From: Leptospira inadai serovar Lyme str. 10
GTDB lineage: Bacteria; Spirochaetota; Leptospiria; Leptospirales; Leptospiraceae
DNA length: 64,000 bases
Direction of reading: 5' to 3'
NCBI RefSeq assembly: GCF_000243675.2
Contig: NZ_AHMM02000024.1
Span: forward strand, 310,001 to 374,000
Both the position numbers and the translations under genes were made by a program. Below, piece by piece: positions 37,404 to 44,398 of the stretch. The notes beneath the pieces were generated by a model. That model did not search any database, had not been told where the DNA came from, and saw only the letters and a program-made list of their open reading frames with translations. Position 1 is the first letter of the stretch; every line of letters starts with the position of its first letter.

Positions 37404-37460
37404 GCGGATTTGGAAAATATTCGAGTTGCCGCAATTGAGAACCATTTTCAAAATGACCCT

Positions 37461-37679
37461 ATGGTCTGGGACACTCTCATTCAAGATTATATCGTTTATG
37501 CAATCGTGGGAGCGACCGCAATTTATCTTCTCTTTCCGCTTGTCTCCTCACTTAAAAACCTTTTTGGAAAACCCACTTCGGAAGAAATACGGTATGGATG
37601 TTATGAGGATGCCTGTGCTTCCTGCAGAGTCGTGCCCGTAAAAAAAGAATCCTCTTTAAGGAAAGCAAAGCGCGCCTAA
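37461..37679 (+). CDS. Small membrane protein with C-terminal cysteines
   Basis: 72 aa if started at the ATG at 37461. One transmembrane helix (DYIVYAIVGATAIYLLFPLV) is followed by a short cytoplasmic tail with GCYEDACASC, three cysteines in ten residues, and a basic end. The form resembles small FeoB-associated cysteine-rich proteins but cannot be assigned. A GTG start at 37341 in the same frame would overlap the hemA promoter region. It converges with the HAD phosphatase gene, overlapping its end by 24 bp. It is adjacent to haem genes, so a metal role is conceivable. Confidence 0.55.
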   Translation: MVWDTLIQDYIVYAIVGATAIYLLFPLVSSLKNLFGKPTSEEIRYGCYEDACASCRVVPVKKESSLRKAKRA

Positions 37680-38531
37680 CTCCAAGAGAGTCATCGCAAT
37701 CGCGTCCTCATCATTGCTATAGCGCGTAACGTATGTTGCGCGATCTCTTAAATAGGGAATCGCGTTCTTCATCGCAAAACCGAATCCCGCCTGGGAAATC
37801 ATTTCCCAATCGTTTTTCTCATCCCCGAAAGCGACGACTCCCGCAGAGTCCAACCCGTTGGCTCGCAAAAAAGTATCGATCGCAGACCATTTCGAAACGT
37901 TCTTTTCCAAAACTTCCAAGCAATACGCGACCCCGTGGATACGCGTGATGACGGTTCTGAATTGGTCGGATTCGGGCAAAGAAAGCAGATTCCTTTCCAG
38001 CTCGACCAAGTGATCCTTTTGTTGCGATAAAAAGCAGGCCACCAGAATTCTATCGCTACCGTAATCCAAACAATTTTTCACCACACGACTTCGTTTCAAA
38101 TCCCCTCCGGAGTAATTATGAAACTTAGGATCCGTAATCGGCGACTCCGCCAAAATATCGACGCCGTCCTCATAATGATCCACATGTAAAATAGGATCGA
38201 ATCCGGATTTTTTACCCGAGTCCAAAACGGCAGCCGCAGCATTCGGAGAAAGATACGTTTCAGCGACCCTGGCCCCGGTCGGGCTGGCACGTAAAACTTG
38301 ACCGTTATTGGAAACGACGAATAAGTCCCCGCTGAATTCCAACGCAAAGGGGAGGGCGGAAGAGAACCTTCTTCCGGTTGCAATGATTAAGCGAATTCCT
38401 TGGGCAAGAGCCGCGCTCAATACGTAATGGTTCAAACTAGAGATGCATCCGCGGGAATTCAGAAGAGTTCCGTCCAAATCCATCGCGATCGTATGTATTC
38501 CCTCGAGCTCTTTGCCGTAGGGAAACCGCAT
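37656..38531 (-). CDS. Cof-type HAD-superfamily phosphatase
   Basis: 291 aa. HAD motif I is DLDGTLLNS (residues about 17-25), motif II is IIATGRRFSS, and motif IV is AFGDEKNDWEMISQAG; a C2B-type cap lies between. This matches the Cof/YwpJ subfamily that dephosphorylates sugar phosphates, FMN or other small phosphates; the specific substrate is unknown. The ATG at 38531 immediately precedes the conserved domain; the longer open frame upstream overlaps the divergent mqnD start and is not used. Confidence 0.85.
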   Translation of the reverse strand: MRFPYGKELEGIHTIAMDLDGTLLNSRGCISSLNHYVLSAALAQGIRLIIATGRRFSSALPFALEFSGDLFVVSNNGQVLRASPTGARVAETYLSPNAAAAVLDSGKKSGFDPILHVDHYEDGVDILAESPITDPKFHNYSGGDLKRSRVVKNCLDYGSDRILVACFLSQQKDHLVELERNLLSLPESDQFRTVITRIHGVAYCLEVLEKNVSKWSAIDTFLRANGLDSAGVVAFGDEKNDWEMISQAGFGFAMKNAIPYLRDRATYVTRYSNDEDAIAMTLLELGALCFP

Positions 38532-38633
38532 AAAACTAGATTCCAAAAAAGCCCCCTTTTGCAAGATTTTCCTATTTTCATACCGGAAGGCCAGCTTTCT
38601 TCCTTTTTTCGTTTTCAAAGAAAAGGAAAGTAT

Positions 38634-39473
38634 TTGGCTGGGAGTATGAAACTTAGCCTCGCATATTCTCCCTGCCCGAACGATACTTTCATTTTCTATC
38701 ATTTAATCGCAGGCAAGACCAAGGCTCCGTTTTCCATCCAAGAAGAATTGCATGACGTGGAGCAACTGAATCGCTTTGCAAAAGAAGGAAAATTCCATTC
38801 CTCCAAACTTTCCTTTGCGGCGTTCTTTCAAGTCGCGGACCGGTATTCCTTGCTTGACTCAGGTTCGGCGCTCGGAAGAAATTGCGGCCCACTAATCGTA
38901 AAACGGAAGGGAACTCCCGCCACGAGTCCTAAGGGAAAAAAAATTCTCGTCCCGGGGGCCTGGACCACCGCCAACCTTTTGACTCATTTGTATTTGGAAG
39001 GCGATTACGAACCGGTCCCGATCCGTTACGACCTGATTCTGAATCAAGTATTGTCGGGCAAAGCGGAGTTTGGAGTCGTTATCCATGAAGAAAGATTCAC
39101 GTACGAAAAACGAGGCCTGGAAAAAGTTCGAGATTTAGGGGAATGGTGGGAAGAAACGAGCGGGGCACCGATTCCTTTAGGCTGCATCGCAATCCGAAGA
39201 GATTTGGAGAAAAATCTAAAAGAGGATTTGGATTTCTCGATTAAAGAAAGTTTATCCCTTGCGTACGAAAATCGGGAAGATACGTACGATTATATTTTCC
39301 GCCACTCTCAAGATACGAGCAAAGAAGTCGTGGATGCTCATATCGACCTCTATGTAAATGAATTCTCCCGGAGCCTGGGGGACGAAGGCAGAAGAGCGAT
39401 TTCCACGTTATACAAAGAAGCACTTCGTACCGGCCTTGTTCCGGCAGGGCGAGAAACAACGCTATTCACATAA
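38634..39473 (+). CDS. mqnD: 1,4-dihydroxy-6-naphthoate synthase
   Basis: Enzyme of the futalosine route to menaquinone that converts cyclic dehypoxanthinyl futalosine to 1,4-dihydroxy-6-naphthoate. It is about 279 aa with the MqnD signature LAYSPCPNDTFIFYHL at the N-terminus, a periplasmic-binding-like two-lobed fold, and the conserved His in VVIHEERFTYEKRGL. A TTG at 38634 with AAGGA 6 nt upstream is preferred; an ATG four codons later (38646) has GGGAG too close to serve. The finding implies menaquinone respiration, consistent with the type II NADH dehydrogenase here. Other mqn genes are not in the window. Confidence 0.88.
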   Translation: MAGSMKLSLAYSPCPNDTFIFYHLIAGKTKAPFSIQEELHDVEQLNRFAKEGKFHSSKLSFAAFFQVADRYSLLDSGSALGRNCGPLIVKRKGTPATSPKGKKILVPGAWTTANLLTHLYLEGDYEPVPIRYDLILNQVLSGKAEFGVVIHEERFTYEKRGLEKVRDLGEWWEETSGAPIPLGCIAIRRDLEKNLKEDLDFSIKESLSLAYENREDTYDYIFRHSQDTSKEVVDAHIDLYVNEFSRSLGDEGRRAISTLYKEALRTGLVPAGRETTLFT

Positions 39474-39491
39474 CCGAAAGGAAGAACGAAA

Positions 39492-40373
39492 CTATTTTCC
39501 TTCTCCTCGAAGCTCCCTTACGATATCATAGCTAGCATGGGATTGATTCAGGGTATACAGGTGAATCCCGGGAGATCCCATTTCGATCAACTCCCTACAC
39601 TGTTCCACGCTAAAATTCAAACTTCTACGATAGAATTCTTCGGGACGATTTTGCACTTCTTCCAGATCCACCAAAAGCTTCTCAGGAAACTCGCAGGCGG
39701 CCATACTTCTAAATCTTTCGATTTGCGAAAAAGAGGTGATCGGCATGATCCCGGGAACGACCGGCACCCGAATTCCCTTCTTTCTAACTAGATTCAAAAA
39801 GGATTCGAAAATCTCGTTTTTAAAGAAGAGCTGTGAAACCAAATAGTCCGCTCCCGCATCGACTTTTTTCTTCAGATTGTCGACGTCCTTGTCCAGGTCC
39901 GTTGACTGTGGATGCTTTTCCGGATAGCAAGCCCCTCCCATACAAAAATCGAAACCCTCCGATTTGATAAACGAAATTAGTTCGCTCGCGTGCTCGAAAC
40001 CGCCTTCGACTTTTCTAAAAGCGCCTTCGCCCTTAGGAGGATCTCCCCGGAGTGCCATTAAATTGCGGATCCCCGAAGATTCGATCTCCTTTAGAATAGT
40101 ATGTATTTCTTCCTTATTTCCTCCCACGCAAGTGAAATGCGCGGCTGCGGCCAGATTGAATTTTCGGGCCAAATCGGAAGTGAGTCGAATCGTTTTGTCT
40201 CGAGTGGATCCTCCGGCTCCGTAGGTTACCGTAATATAGCCCGGATTGACACGCGAGAGCTCCGTAACGGTTTCATATAATTTAGCTTCTCCTTCCATCG
40301 TCTTAGGAGGAAAGAACTCGAAGGAGTACACGGGTTCCTTTGCGTTAGTATATATTTCTAGAATTTTTTTCAT
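39492..40373 (-). CDS. metF: 5,10-methylenetetrahydrofolate reductase
   Basis: FAD-dependent reduction of methylene-THF to methyl-THF, the methyl donor for methionine synthesis. It is 293 aa, the bacterial single-domain size. It begins with EPVYSFEFFPPKTMEGEAKLY, containing the catalytic Glu of the EFFPP motif, then ITVTYGAGGSTRD, LMALRGDPPKGE and the FAD-binding GGACYPEKHPQS. The region around VVPGIMPITSF is conserved. It converges with mqnD (18 bp between stops) and is upstream of nothing obvious in folate metabolism. Confidence 0.95.
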   Translation of the reverse strand: MKKILEIYTNAKEPVYSFEFFPPKTMEGEAKLYETVTELSRVNPGYITVTYGAGGSTRDKTIRLTSDLARKFNLAAAAHFTCVGGNKEEIHTILKEIESSGIRNLMALRGDPPKGEGAFRKVEGGFEHASELISFIKSEGFDFCMGGACYPEKHPQSTDLDKDVDNLKKKVDAGADYLVSQLFFKNEIFESFLNLVRKKGIRVPVVPGIMPITSFSQIERFRSMAACEFPEKLLVDLEEVQNRPEEFYRRSLNFSVEQCRELIEMGSPGIHLYTLNQSHASYDIVRELRGEGK

Positions 40374-40406
40374 ATTTCCCTTCCTCCGAAATCCCGGAGG
40401 CTTGCG

Positions 40407-42914
40407 TCAACCGCAGCTTAATAAAACCGGAATTACGCCGCGGCCGTTTCTTTGCGCGCCCAAGGCCTTGGCAACCAATGCCCCGTGCTTTAGAGTTTCG
40501 GAAGAGACCCGGACTGCGTGCCCTCCCGTCAGCCCGACAGAAAGCAGATCGCCCGGTAGGATAGGCTGGGACTGGGCCTCTACGTTTGCAAGAACCACTC
40601 CGGAGATCGCCACTAACCACTGCCCCTCGACATGCGGCTTTTCTCCCAATACCATCGCTGCCGATTTTACGGCAACTCCGACCACATTGGTGGCGTTGGA
40701 ATTTTTAGATTTACGAAGCCTTCCGTCTTCTCCCATCACCAGCCAATCTCCTTCCGCAATCACATCGCCGGACTGTACCGGGAAAAAATGGGCAATGCAA
40801 TCGGTGCCTTTTCCCGTCTGCACGAAAATAGTTCCGATAAAATCGGATTCGCCTTCCGCGAGTAATGCTTTCCCGGATCCGGTTTCATTTAACTGGGGAA
40901 TTCCTTTCCCGCTCGCATACACTGCATGTCCGGAACGAGAATGAAACCATCCTCCGAAGCCTCGCTTCGCAAGCCCCAAAATACCTGCCGATTCCCGGTC
41001 GCCGGAAGAACTATCCCCGCGCACTCCGAATTTTTCTCCGTAGGCAAGAACTCCGATATGCCGTCCTGATCCTACGATACCGGAACCCTTCTCGGCCTCA
41101 TTTCTCGCATAGATAAGCCCATTATTTTCGGGAGGAGGTGAGATATTCAAATATGGCGCCTCGACCGTTCCTTTCACTCTTAGGAATCCGCTATGCGAAT
41201 TAAAGTCGTGCTCCAAGGGAGCGTAATCATGACTGTGAGGTTTCGGTGACCTGGCGTCGGACAAACGAGGATCGTCCGCAGATACCGCGTGATTCGGAAT
41301 CGATTTGCCGGCAGGAGCCAACGCGATAATCCCCGGATATTCCGTACTCGCATGTCTCAATCGTTCATCATTTCCCTGAACAACTACGCCTTCCTTCGAT
41401 TCACCGGATCGCCCAAGCTGCACGATTCCGAATGTCTGAGTGGTGGCCAATTTTAGGCGTTTATCATTCCCCTGAACGGCGGCTCCCGCGGCATCTTCTC
41501 CGCTGGAAGCGAATCTTAGAATTCCGGATGTTTCCGTCGTCGCCGCTCGCAATCGAGGGTCATCCGAGGTTACCACCTTCCCCGGAATCGCTTCTCCGGG
41601 AGAAGCCAATTGAACCAAACCGAATCGATTCATATTCGCGTGCTTGAGACGATCGTCGTTTCCCTGGACTGCGACTCCCTCTTTTGTTTCTCCGTTCTCC
41701 GCAAGCTCCACAATTCCTTGGGCCTGCGTGGTCGCCGATTTTAGCCGCTCATCGTTTCCTTGAACGACTCGATCCGCTCTGTTCTCCCCGTTCATGGCCA
41801 GCCTGACAAGACCGAACGTGGTCTCACTTGCGTGCTTCAAGCGGCGATCGCTGCCCTGAACCGCGACGCCCTCCTTGTCTTCTCCATCGGAGGCCAACTC
41901 GACGATCCCTTTATATTCGGTGGTAGAATCCCGTAAGCGACGATCATTTGCCTGAACCGCGGCACCTTCGGAAGTTTCGCCGTCGACCGCAAGGCGGACC
42001 AACCCGGCACGAAGAACGGTAGCATAGGGAAGAGGTTCCGCCGTCGGTTTATGCGTTAAGTCGCTTAAATAAGGAGCTGCGTACAGTTCGACTTCCACGA
42101 TGCGAGTCGCATAGGACTCCTGATTCGTCTTTTTTTGGGGCCTAGATACGAACTTTAAAAATCGAATATTTGCCGGTAAAAATCTCCACTGATACCAAAC
42201 GCCGAGTTCGGAAAGAAATTGATTTTCCTCCAAAAGCTGATTCCAGGTCAGATCGTCCTCGCTGTAGTACACCGTAAACGTTTCGGGAAAAAAGGACGGA
42301 GCCTCTTTGGGAGAAAGCAACCTCAGCTCGTTGACCCTGCTGATAGATCCCAGGTCCACTAGAAAAAATTCCTCCTTAGGTTGAGGCGATACCTGGGAGG
42401 CCCAGCCGTAATCCGGACGTTGATCGATCAAGTTTTCTTTTACCCAAAACCGATCCCGCTCCGAACTCACCTCCACTTTTACGATGCCGGAAACTCCCAC
42501 TTCCAGATCGGCTATGCCCACCGTCCATTTCGAACCTTCTTTTTCGGAGACCTTACTGACTAGTTTTAGAAAGTTAGCGCGAACCAGAGAGAAATTCCAA
42601 TGCCCGATCTTTTTATTGGAACGTCGGAATCCGGTCTCTTGCAAAATAGGCTCCCAAACTTTCCCATCCAACGAAATTTCAAATCGGAATGTGTCGGGAA
42701 AATAGGCCGCCTTAGATTCGGATGAATGAAGCCGAATCTGATTAAAACTGGATCCTTCTCCTAAGACTAACGTAATGACTCCGATTCCGGGAGAATCTAG
42801 ACTCTCAGAATACCCGCGGAGTTTTCCTTCTTTTAGATCGAACGTCCCTTTGGTTCGAACCTCGCGAATTTTTACAGGCTGGGGATGACTGATCCGAATG
42901 GAATCTTGATTCAT
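40407..42914 (-). CDS. Large discoidin-like and tail-fibre-repeat protein
   Basis: 835 aa, no signal peptide. Residues about 30-140 and 160-280 are two discoidin (F5/8 type C)-like beta-sandwich domains (IRLHSSESKAAYFPDTFRFE and ELRLLSPKEAPSFFPETFTV are parallel elements). Residues 304-559 are eight tandem 32-residue units with consensus G-[IL]-V-x-L-A-x-x-G-E-x-x-x-G-x-x-V-Q-G-N-D-x-R-L, like phage tail-fibre repeats. A C-terminal part of about 270 residues has glycine-rich beta structure (SGHAVYASGKG, GDVIAEGDWLVMGEDGRL) similar in style to phage tip or tailspike modules. A carbohydrate-binding fibre or adhesin is likely by architecture; secretion is unexplained. Confidence 0.75.
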   Translation of the reverse strand: MNQDSIRISHPQPVKIREVRTKGTFDLKEGKLRGYSESLDSPGIGVITLVLGEGSSFNQIRLHSSESKAAYFPDTFRFEISLDGKVWEPILQETGFRRSNKKIGHWNFSLVRANFLKLVSKVSEKEGSKWTVGIADLEVGVSGIVKVEVSSERDRFWVKENLIDQRPDYGWASQVSPQPKEEFFLVDLGSISRVNELRLLSPKEAPSFFPETFTVYYSEDDLTWNQLLEENQFLSELGVWYQWRFLPANIRFLKFVSRPQKKTNQESYATRIVEVELYAAPYLSDLTHKPTAEPLPYATVLRAGLVRLAVDGETSEGAAVQANDRRLRDSTTEYKGIVELASDGEDKEGVAVQGSDRRLKHASETTFGLVRLAMNGENRADRVVQGNDERLKSATTQAQGIVELAENGETKEGVAVQGNDDRLKHANMNRFGLVQLASPGEAIPGKVVTSDDPRLRAATTETSGILRFASSGEDAAGAAVQGNDKRLKLATTQTFGIVQLGRSGESKEGVVVQGNDERLRHASTEYPGIIALAPAGKSIPNHAVSADDPRLSDARSPKPHSHDYAPLEHDFNSHSGFLRVKGTVEAPYLNISPPPENNGLIYARNEAEKGSGIVGSGRHIGVLAYGEKFGVRGDSSSGDRESAGILGLAKRGFGGWFHSRSGHAVYASGKGIPQLNETGSGKALLAEGESDFIGTIFVQTGKGTDCIAHFFPVQSGDVIAEGDWLVMGEDGRLRKSKNSNATNVVGVAVKSAAMVLGEKPHVEGQWLVAISGVVLANVEAQSQPILPGDLLSVGLTGGHAVRVSSETLKHGALVAKALGAQRNGRGVIPVLLSCG
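41238..42005 (-). repeat. Eight tandem 96-bp coding repeats
   Basis: The eight units encode residues 304-559 of the large fibre-like protein; every unit is exactly 32 codons. They alternate between forms with and without a VQGNDxRL segment and have diverged, so the array is old rather than a recent expansion. Confidence 0.85.
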
Positions 42915-43030
42915 AAAGCTTGGATTGATCCTTTAATTATTACCGAAAAATTGAATGCGAGAAATCAAATCGCCGGCAATCAATCCCGGGTTATTTTTTT
43001 CAAAAAGAAACATTTGAAAAAGCGCCATCC

Positions 43031-43066
43031 ATTCTTTCAATCCTGGCTTGGTTGGATTGAAAGAAT
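43031..43066. other. 13-bp perfect inverted repeat at the end of the replication gene
   Basis: Arms ATTCTTTCAATCC (43031-43043) and GGATTGAAAGAAT (43054-43066) with a 10-nt loop. It lies between the initiator-like gene (stop 43103) and the start of the fibre-like gene (42914). There is no T tract on either strand, so a simple intrinsic terminator is unlikely; a protein-binding or recombination site is an alternative. Confidence 0.5.
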
Positions 43067-43102
43067 CTATAGCACTGAGAAGCGCCGCATACGGATTAGG
43101 CT

Positions 43103-44005
43103 TCATGCTTTTGTACGATTCTCCTCTTGCTTCGCGGAAAATATAACCAGTATCGATGGGTGGATTGTGTCTGTGAAGTACTTTGTAACGATTGTTCTCA
43201 AGGCGACAGGTACCGGATCGATGACCAACAAAGTCCGTCCATCCGGTTCGACTCGAATATTTTGCAAGACCGCGACACTAGACGGGGAGAGCAAATCTTT
43301 GCACCAATCTAAAAATCCTTGCCATGACGCTTCATAACTGCGGGAGAAATTTCGGTCTTGCGGAGACGCTCCCGTTCGGTGCTCAAAATTCGGCTGTTTA
43401 CCTGCGCTCGAAAGATTTCTACAAATCCCTCGAATGTAGTATAAATTTCCTTCTTGGTTCTGCGCCTTGGCGATCTCCATCGCCTCTGCCAGAATACCAG
43501 GCCCATATTCCCTAGAGAGAAAATCTAAAGATAATTTTTGCGCCTCTTTGCGCAGATCTGGTTTTTGGTTTTGGGTATTATGGATGGTTATATTAATATT
43601 GTTTGGGGATACCTCTCGAACCCCCTCAGGGCTACCATCCTGAACCCCGGAGGCTCCCGCTTCTACACCCCTGGGGTTTCCAAAAATAACCCCCTGGGGT
43701 GGGATTTTGGAACCGGGGTAGTTGAAGCAGAAATAATACATGGTATTCTTATGCCCGGTCCCTGGGACGAATTGCAGAAGGCCTGCCTTAACTAGGTCTC
43801 TCTTGCCCTCATTAATGGATTTCTTTGTTTTTAAGCCCGTGAGCCTTAATAGGATTTCATTGCTAGGCCAGACCGGTTTAAAGGTCTGGTCGCTAAATTT
43901 AAGCAGGACCAAATACAGCGTCTTCCCGGCCGCAGAGAGGTGAGCCCAAACCCCAGATTCAATGATGTCTGTTAGGAATTTGATATATGGATAATGCTCG
44001 CCCAT
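43103..44005 (-). CDS. Putative replication initiator with winged-helix N-terminus
   Basis: 300 aa. Residues 1-98 form a winged-helix domain (LSAAGKTLYLVLLKFSD, WPSNEILLRLTGLKTKKSINEGKRDL cannot all be quoted, then AGLLQFVPGT) like the DNA-binding part of plasmid or phage-O-type initiators. A low-complexity linker (about 100-155) is encoded by iteron-like repeats and an AT-rich stretch. The C-terminal 75 residues (SWQGFLDWCKDLLSPSS, TLLVIDPVPVALRTIVTKYF) resemble DnaA domain I in pattern. It is followed upstream by a long leader, a candidate antisense RNA and a parAB pair. AAAAGGATC precedes the ATG. No family name can be given with certainty; replication initiation is inferred from architecture and context. 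Confidence 0.65.
   Translation of the reverse strand: MGEHYPYIKFLTDIIESGVWAHLSAAGKTLYLVLLKFSDQTFKPVWPSNEILLRLTGLKTKKSINEGKRDLVKAGLLQFVPGTGHKNTMYYFCFNYPGSKIPPQGVIFGNPRGVEAGASGVQDGSPEGVREVSPNNINITIHNTQNQKPDLRKEAQKLSLDFLSREYGPGILAEAMEIAKAQNQEGNLYYIRGICRNLSSAGKQPNFEHRTGASPQDRNFSRSYEASWQGFLDWCKDLLSPSSVAVLQNIRVEPDGRTLLVIDPVPVALRTIVTKYFTDTIHPSILVIFSAKQEENRTKA
43561..43606. other. AT-rich stretch beside the iteron-like repeats
   Basis: 33 of 46 bases are A or T, including GGTTATATTAATATTGTTT, next to the repeat array and inside the initiator gene. This would suit a DNA-unwinding element; it encodes the Asn-rich linker NNINITIHNTQNQ. Confidence 0.45.
43619..43719. repeat. Iteron-like repeats inside the initiator gene
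   Basis: Four ACCCC-containing elements start at 43620, 43644, 43667 and 43689 (spacings 24, 23, 22 bp). The last two are near-identical palindromes, ACCCCTGGGGT and ACCCCCTGGGGT; a weaker CCGGGGT follows at 43713. The spacings are not all multiples of three, and the same core is read in two frames (CCC-CAG-GGG and C-CCC-AGG-GG), so DNA sequence rather than protein sequence appears conserved. Confidence 0.6.
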
Positions 44006-44013
44006 AGCTCGGA

Positions 44014-44033
44014 TCCTTTTGCTCCCGGAAGCA
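44014..44033 (-). promoter_or_regulatory. Leader hairpin abutting the initiator ribosome-binding site
   Basis: In the minus-strand mRNA, TTTTGCT and AGCAAAA pair around a TCCGGG loop, and the 3' arm runs directly into the Shine-Dalgarno AAAAGGA. Folding would partly hide the ribosome site, giving a place for translational control. Confidence 0.45.
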
Positions 44034-44079
44034 AAAAATTAATTTTAAGCAAAAAATCCGAAGGTAGTTGACATTATCT

Positions 44080-44099
44080 GACATAAGGTTACTTATGTC
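44080..44099. promoter_or_regulatory. Inverted repeat in the initiator leader
   Basis: GACATAAG (44080-44087) and CTTATGTC (44092-44099) form a perfect 8-bp inverted repeat with a GTTA centre. It overlaps the -10 region of the candidate antisense promoter and would be a hairpin in the initiator leader. A TGACAT element precedes it at 44069. Confidence 0.5.
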
Positions 44100-44131
44100 T
44101 CATCCAACAACATTCCTTCGGGAAGGTCCGG

Positions 44132-44160
44132 CCCCTGGAAATCTCCAGGGGAGTTTTTTT
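44132..44160 (+). terminator. Strong intrinsic terminator on the plus strand
   Basis: Perfect 8-bp stem CCCCTGGA / TCCAGGGG with an AATC loop (44132-44151), followed by AG and seven T. It has a T run only on the plus strand. No plus-strand coding gene precedes it, which supports a short non-coding transcript. Confidence 0.8.
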
Positions 44161-44220
44161 ATATCCGGACATAGGACATGCCAGCGCCTTTCTCCACCGG
44201 GTATGAGAGAAAAGTACTAC

Positions 44221-44273
44221 ATTTCCGTTTAGAATATTATGTCACATAGTATTTCCGTTTTTTCCTCTGTCAA
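44221..44273 (-). promoter_or_regulatory. Likely promoter of the initiator gene
   Basis: Minus strand -35 TTGACA (44268-44273), 16-nt spacer, -10 TACTAT (44246-44251). Transcription would begin near 44239, giving a leader of about 230 nt. The decamer ATTTCCGTTT occurs twice (44221-44230 and 44251-44260) around the -10 box and is a candidate operator. Confidence 0.55.
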
Positions 44274-44315
44274 TCCCATTGGCTAGATTCCTCCCCCTTC
44301 TTTAAAAAATCTTTT

Positions 44316-44339
44316 GCTTAGTACATGTTTGTACTAAGC
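44316..44339. promoter_or_regulatory. Perfect 9-bp inverted repeat downstream of parB (system 2)
   Basis: GCTTAGTAC (44316-44324) and GTACTAAGC (44331-44339) with a 6-bp centre, 60 bp after the parB stop and upstream of the initiator promoter. It could be a repressor operator for the initiator transcript or a ParB-binding site. Confidence 0.55.
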
Positions 44340-44398
44340 TTACTTCGTTTAACAATGATGAATAAGAGAAGTTAGCTCGCGGAAGGAGGATAGAGCAG

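Larger units (their letters stand above)
44068..44160 (+). ncRNA. Candidate antisense RNA to the initiator leader
   Basis: A plus-strand promoter-like sequence TTGACA (44068-44073) with ACTTAT 17 nt later (44091-44096) would start an RNA near 44103. It would end at a strong terminator at 44132-44160, giving about 58 nt with a small CCTTC/GAAGG hairpin and the terminator stem. No open frame of note lies within. The RNA would be fully complementary to the leader of the leftward initiator mRNA, the layout of countertranscript copy-number control in plasmids. Confidence 0.5.

Noticed and set aside
40246..40944. Open frame of 232 codons antisense to metF and the fibre-like gene
   Set aside because: It spans two convincing minus-strand genes and reads as shadow coding rich in Ser, Thr and Pro.
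43619..43719. Repeat array as a CRISPR or simple protein-repeat region
   Set aside because: Units are too short and uneven for CRISPR, and spacings of 23 and 22 bp are out of codon phase, arguing against a protein repeat.
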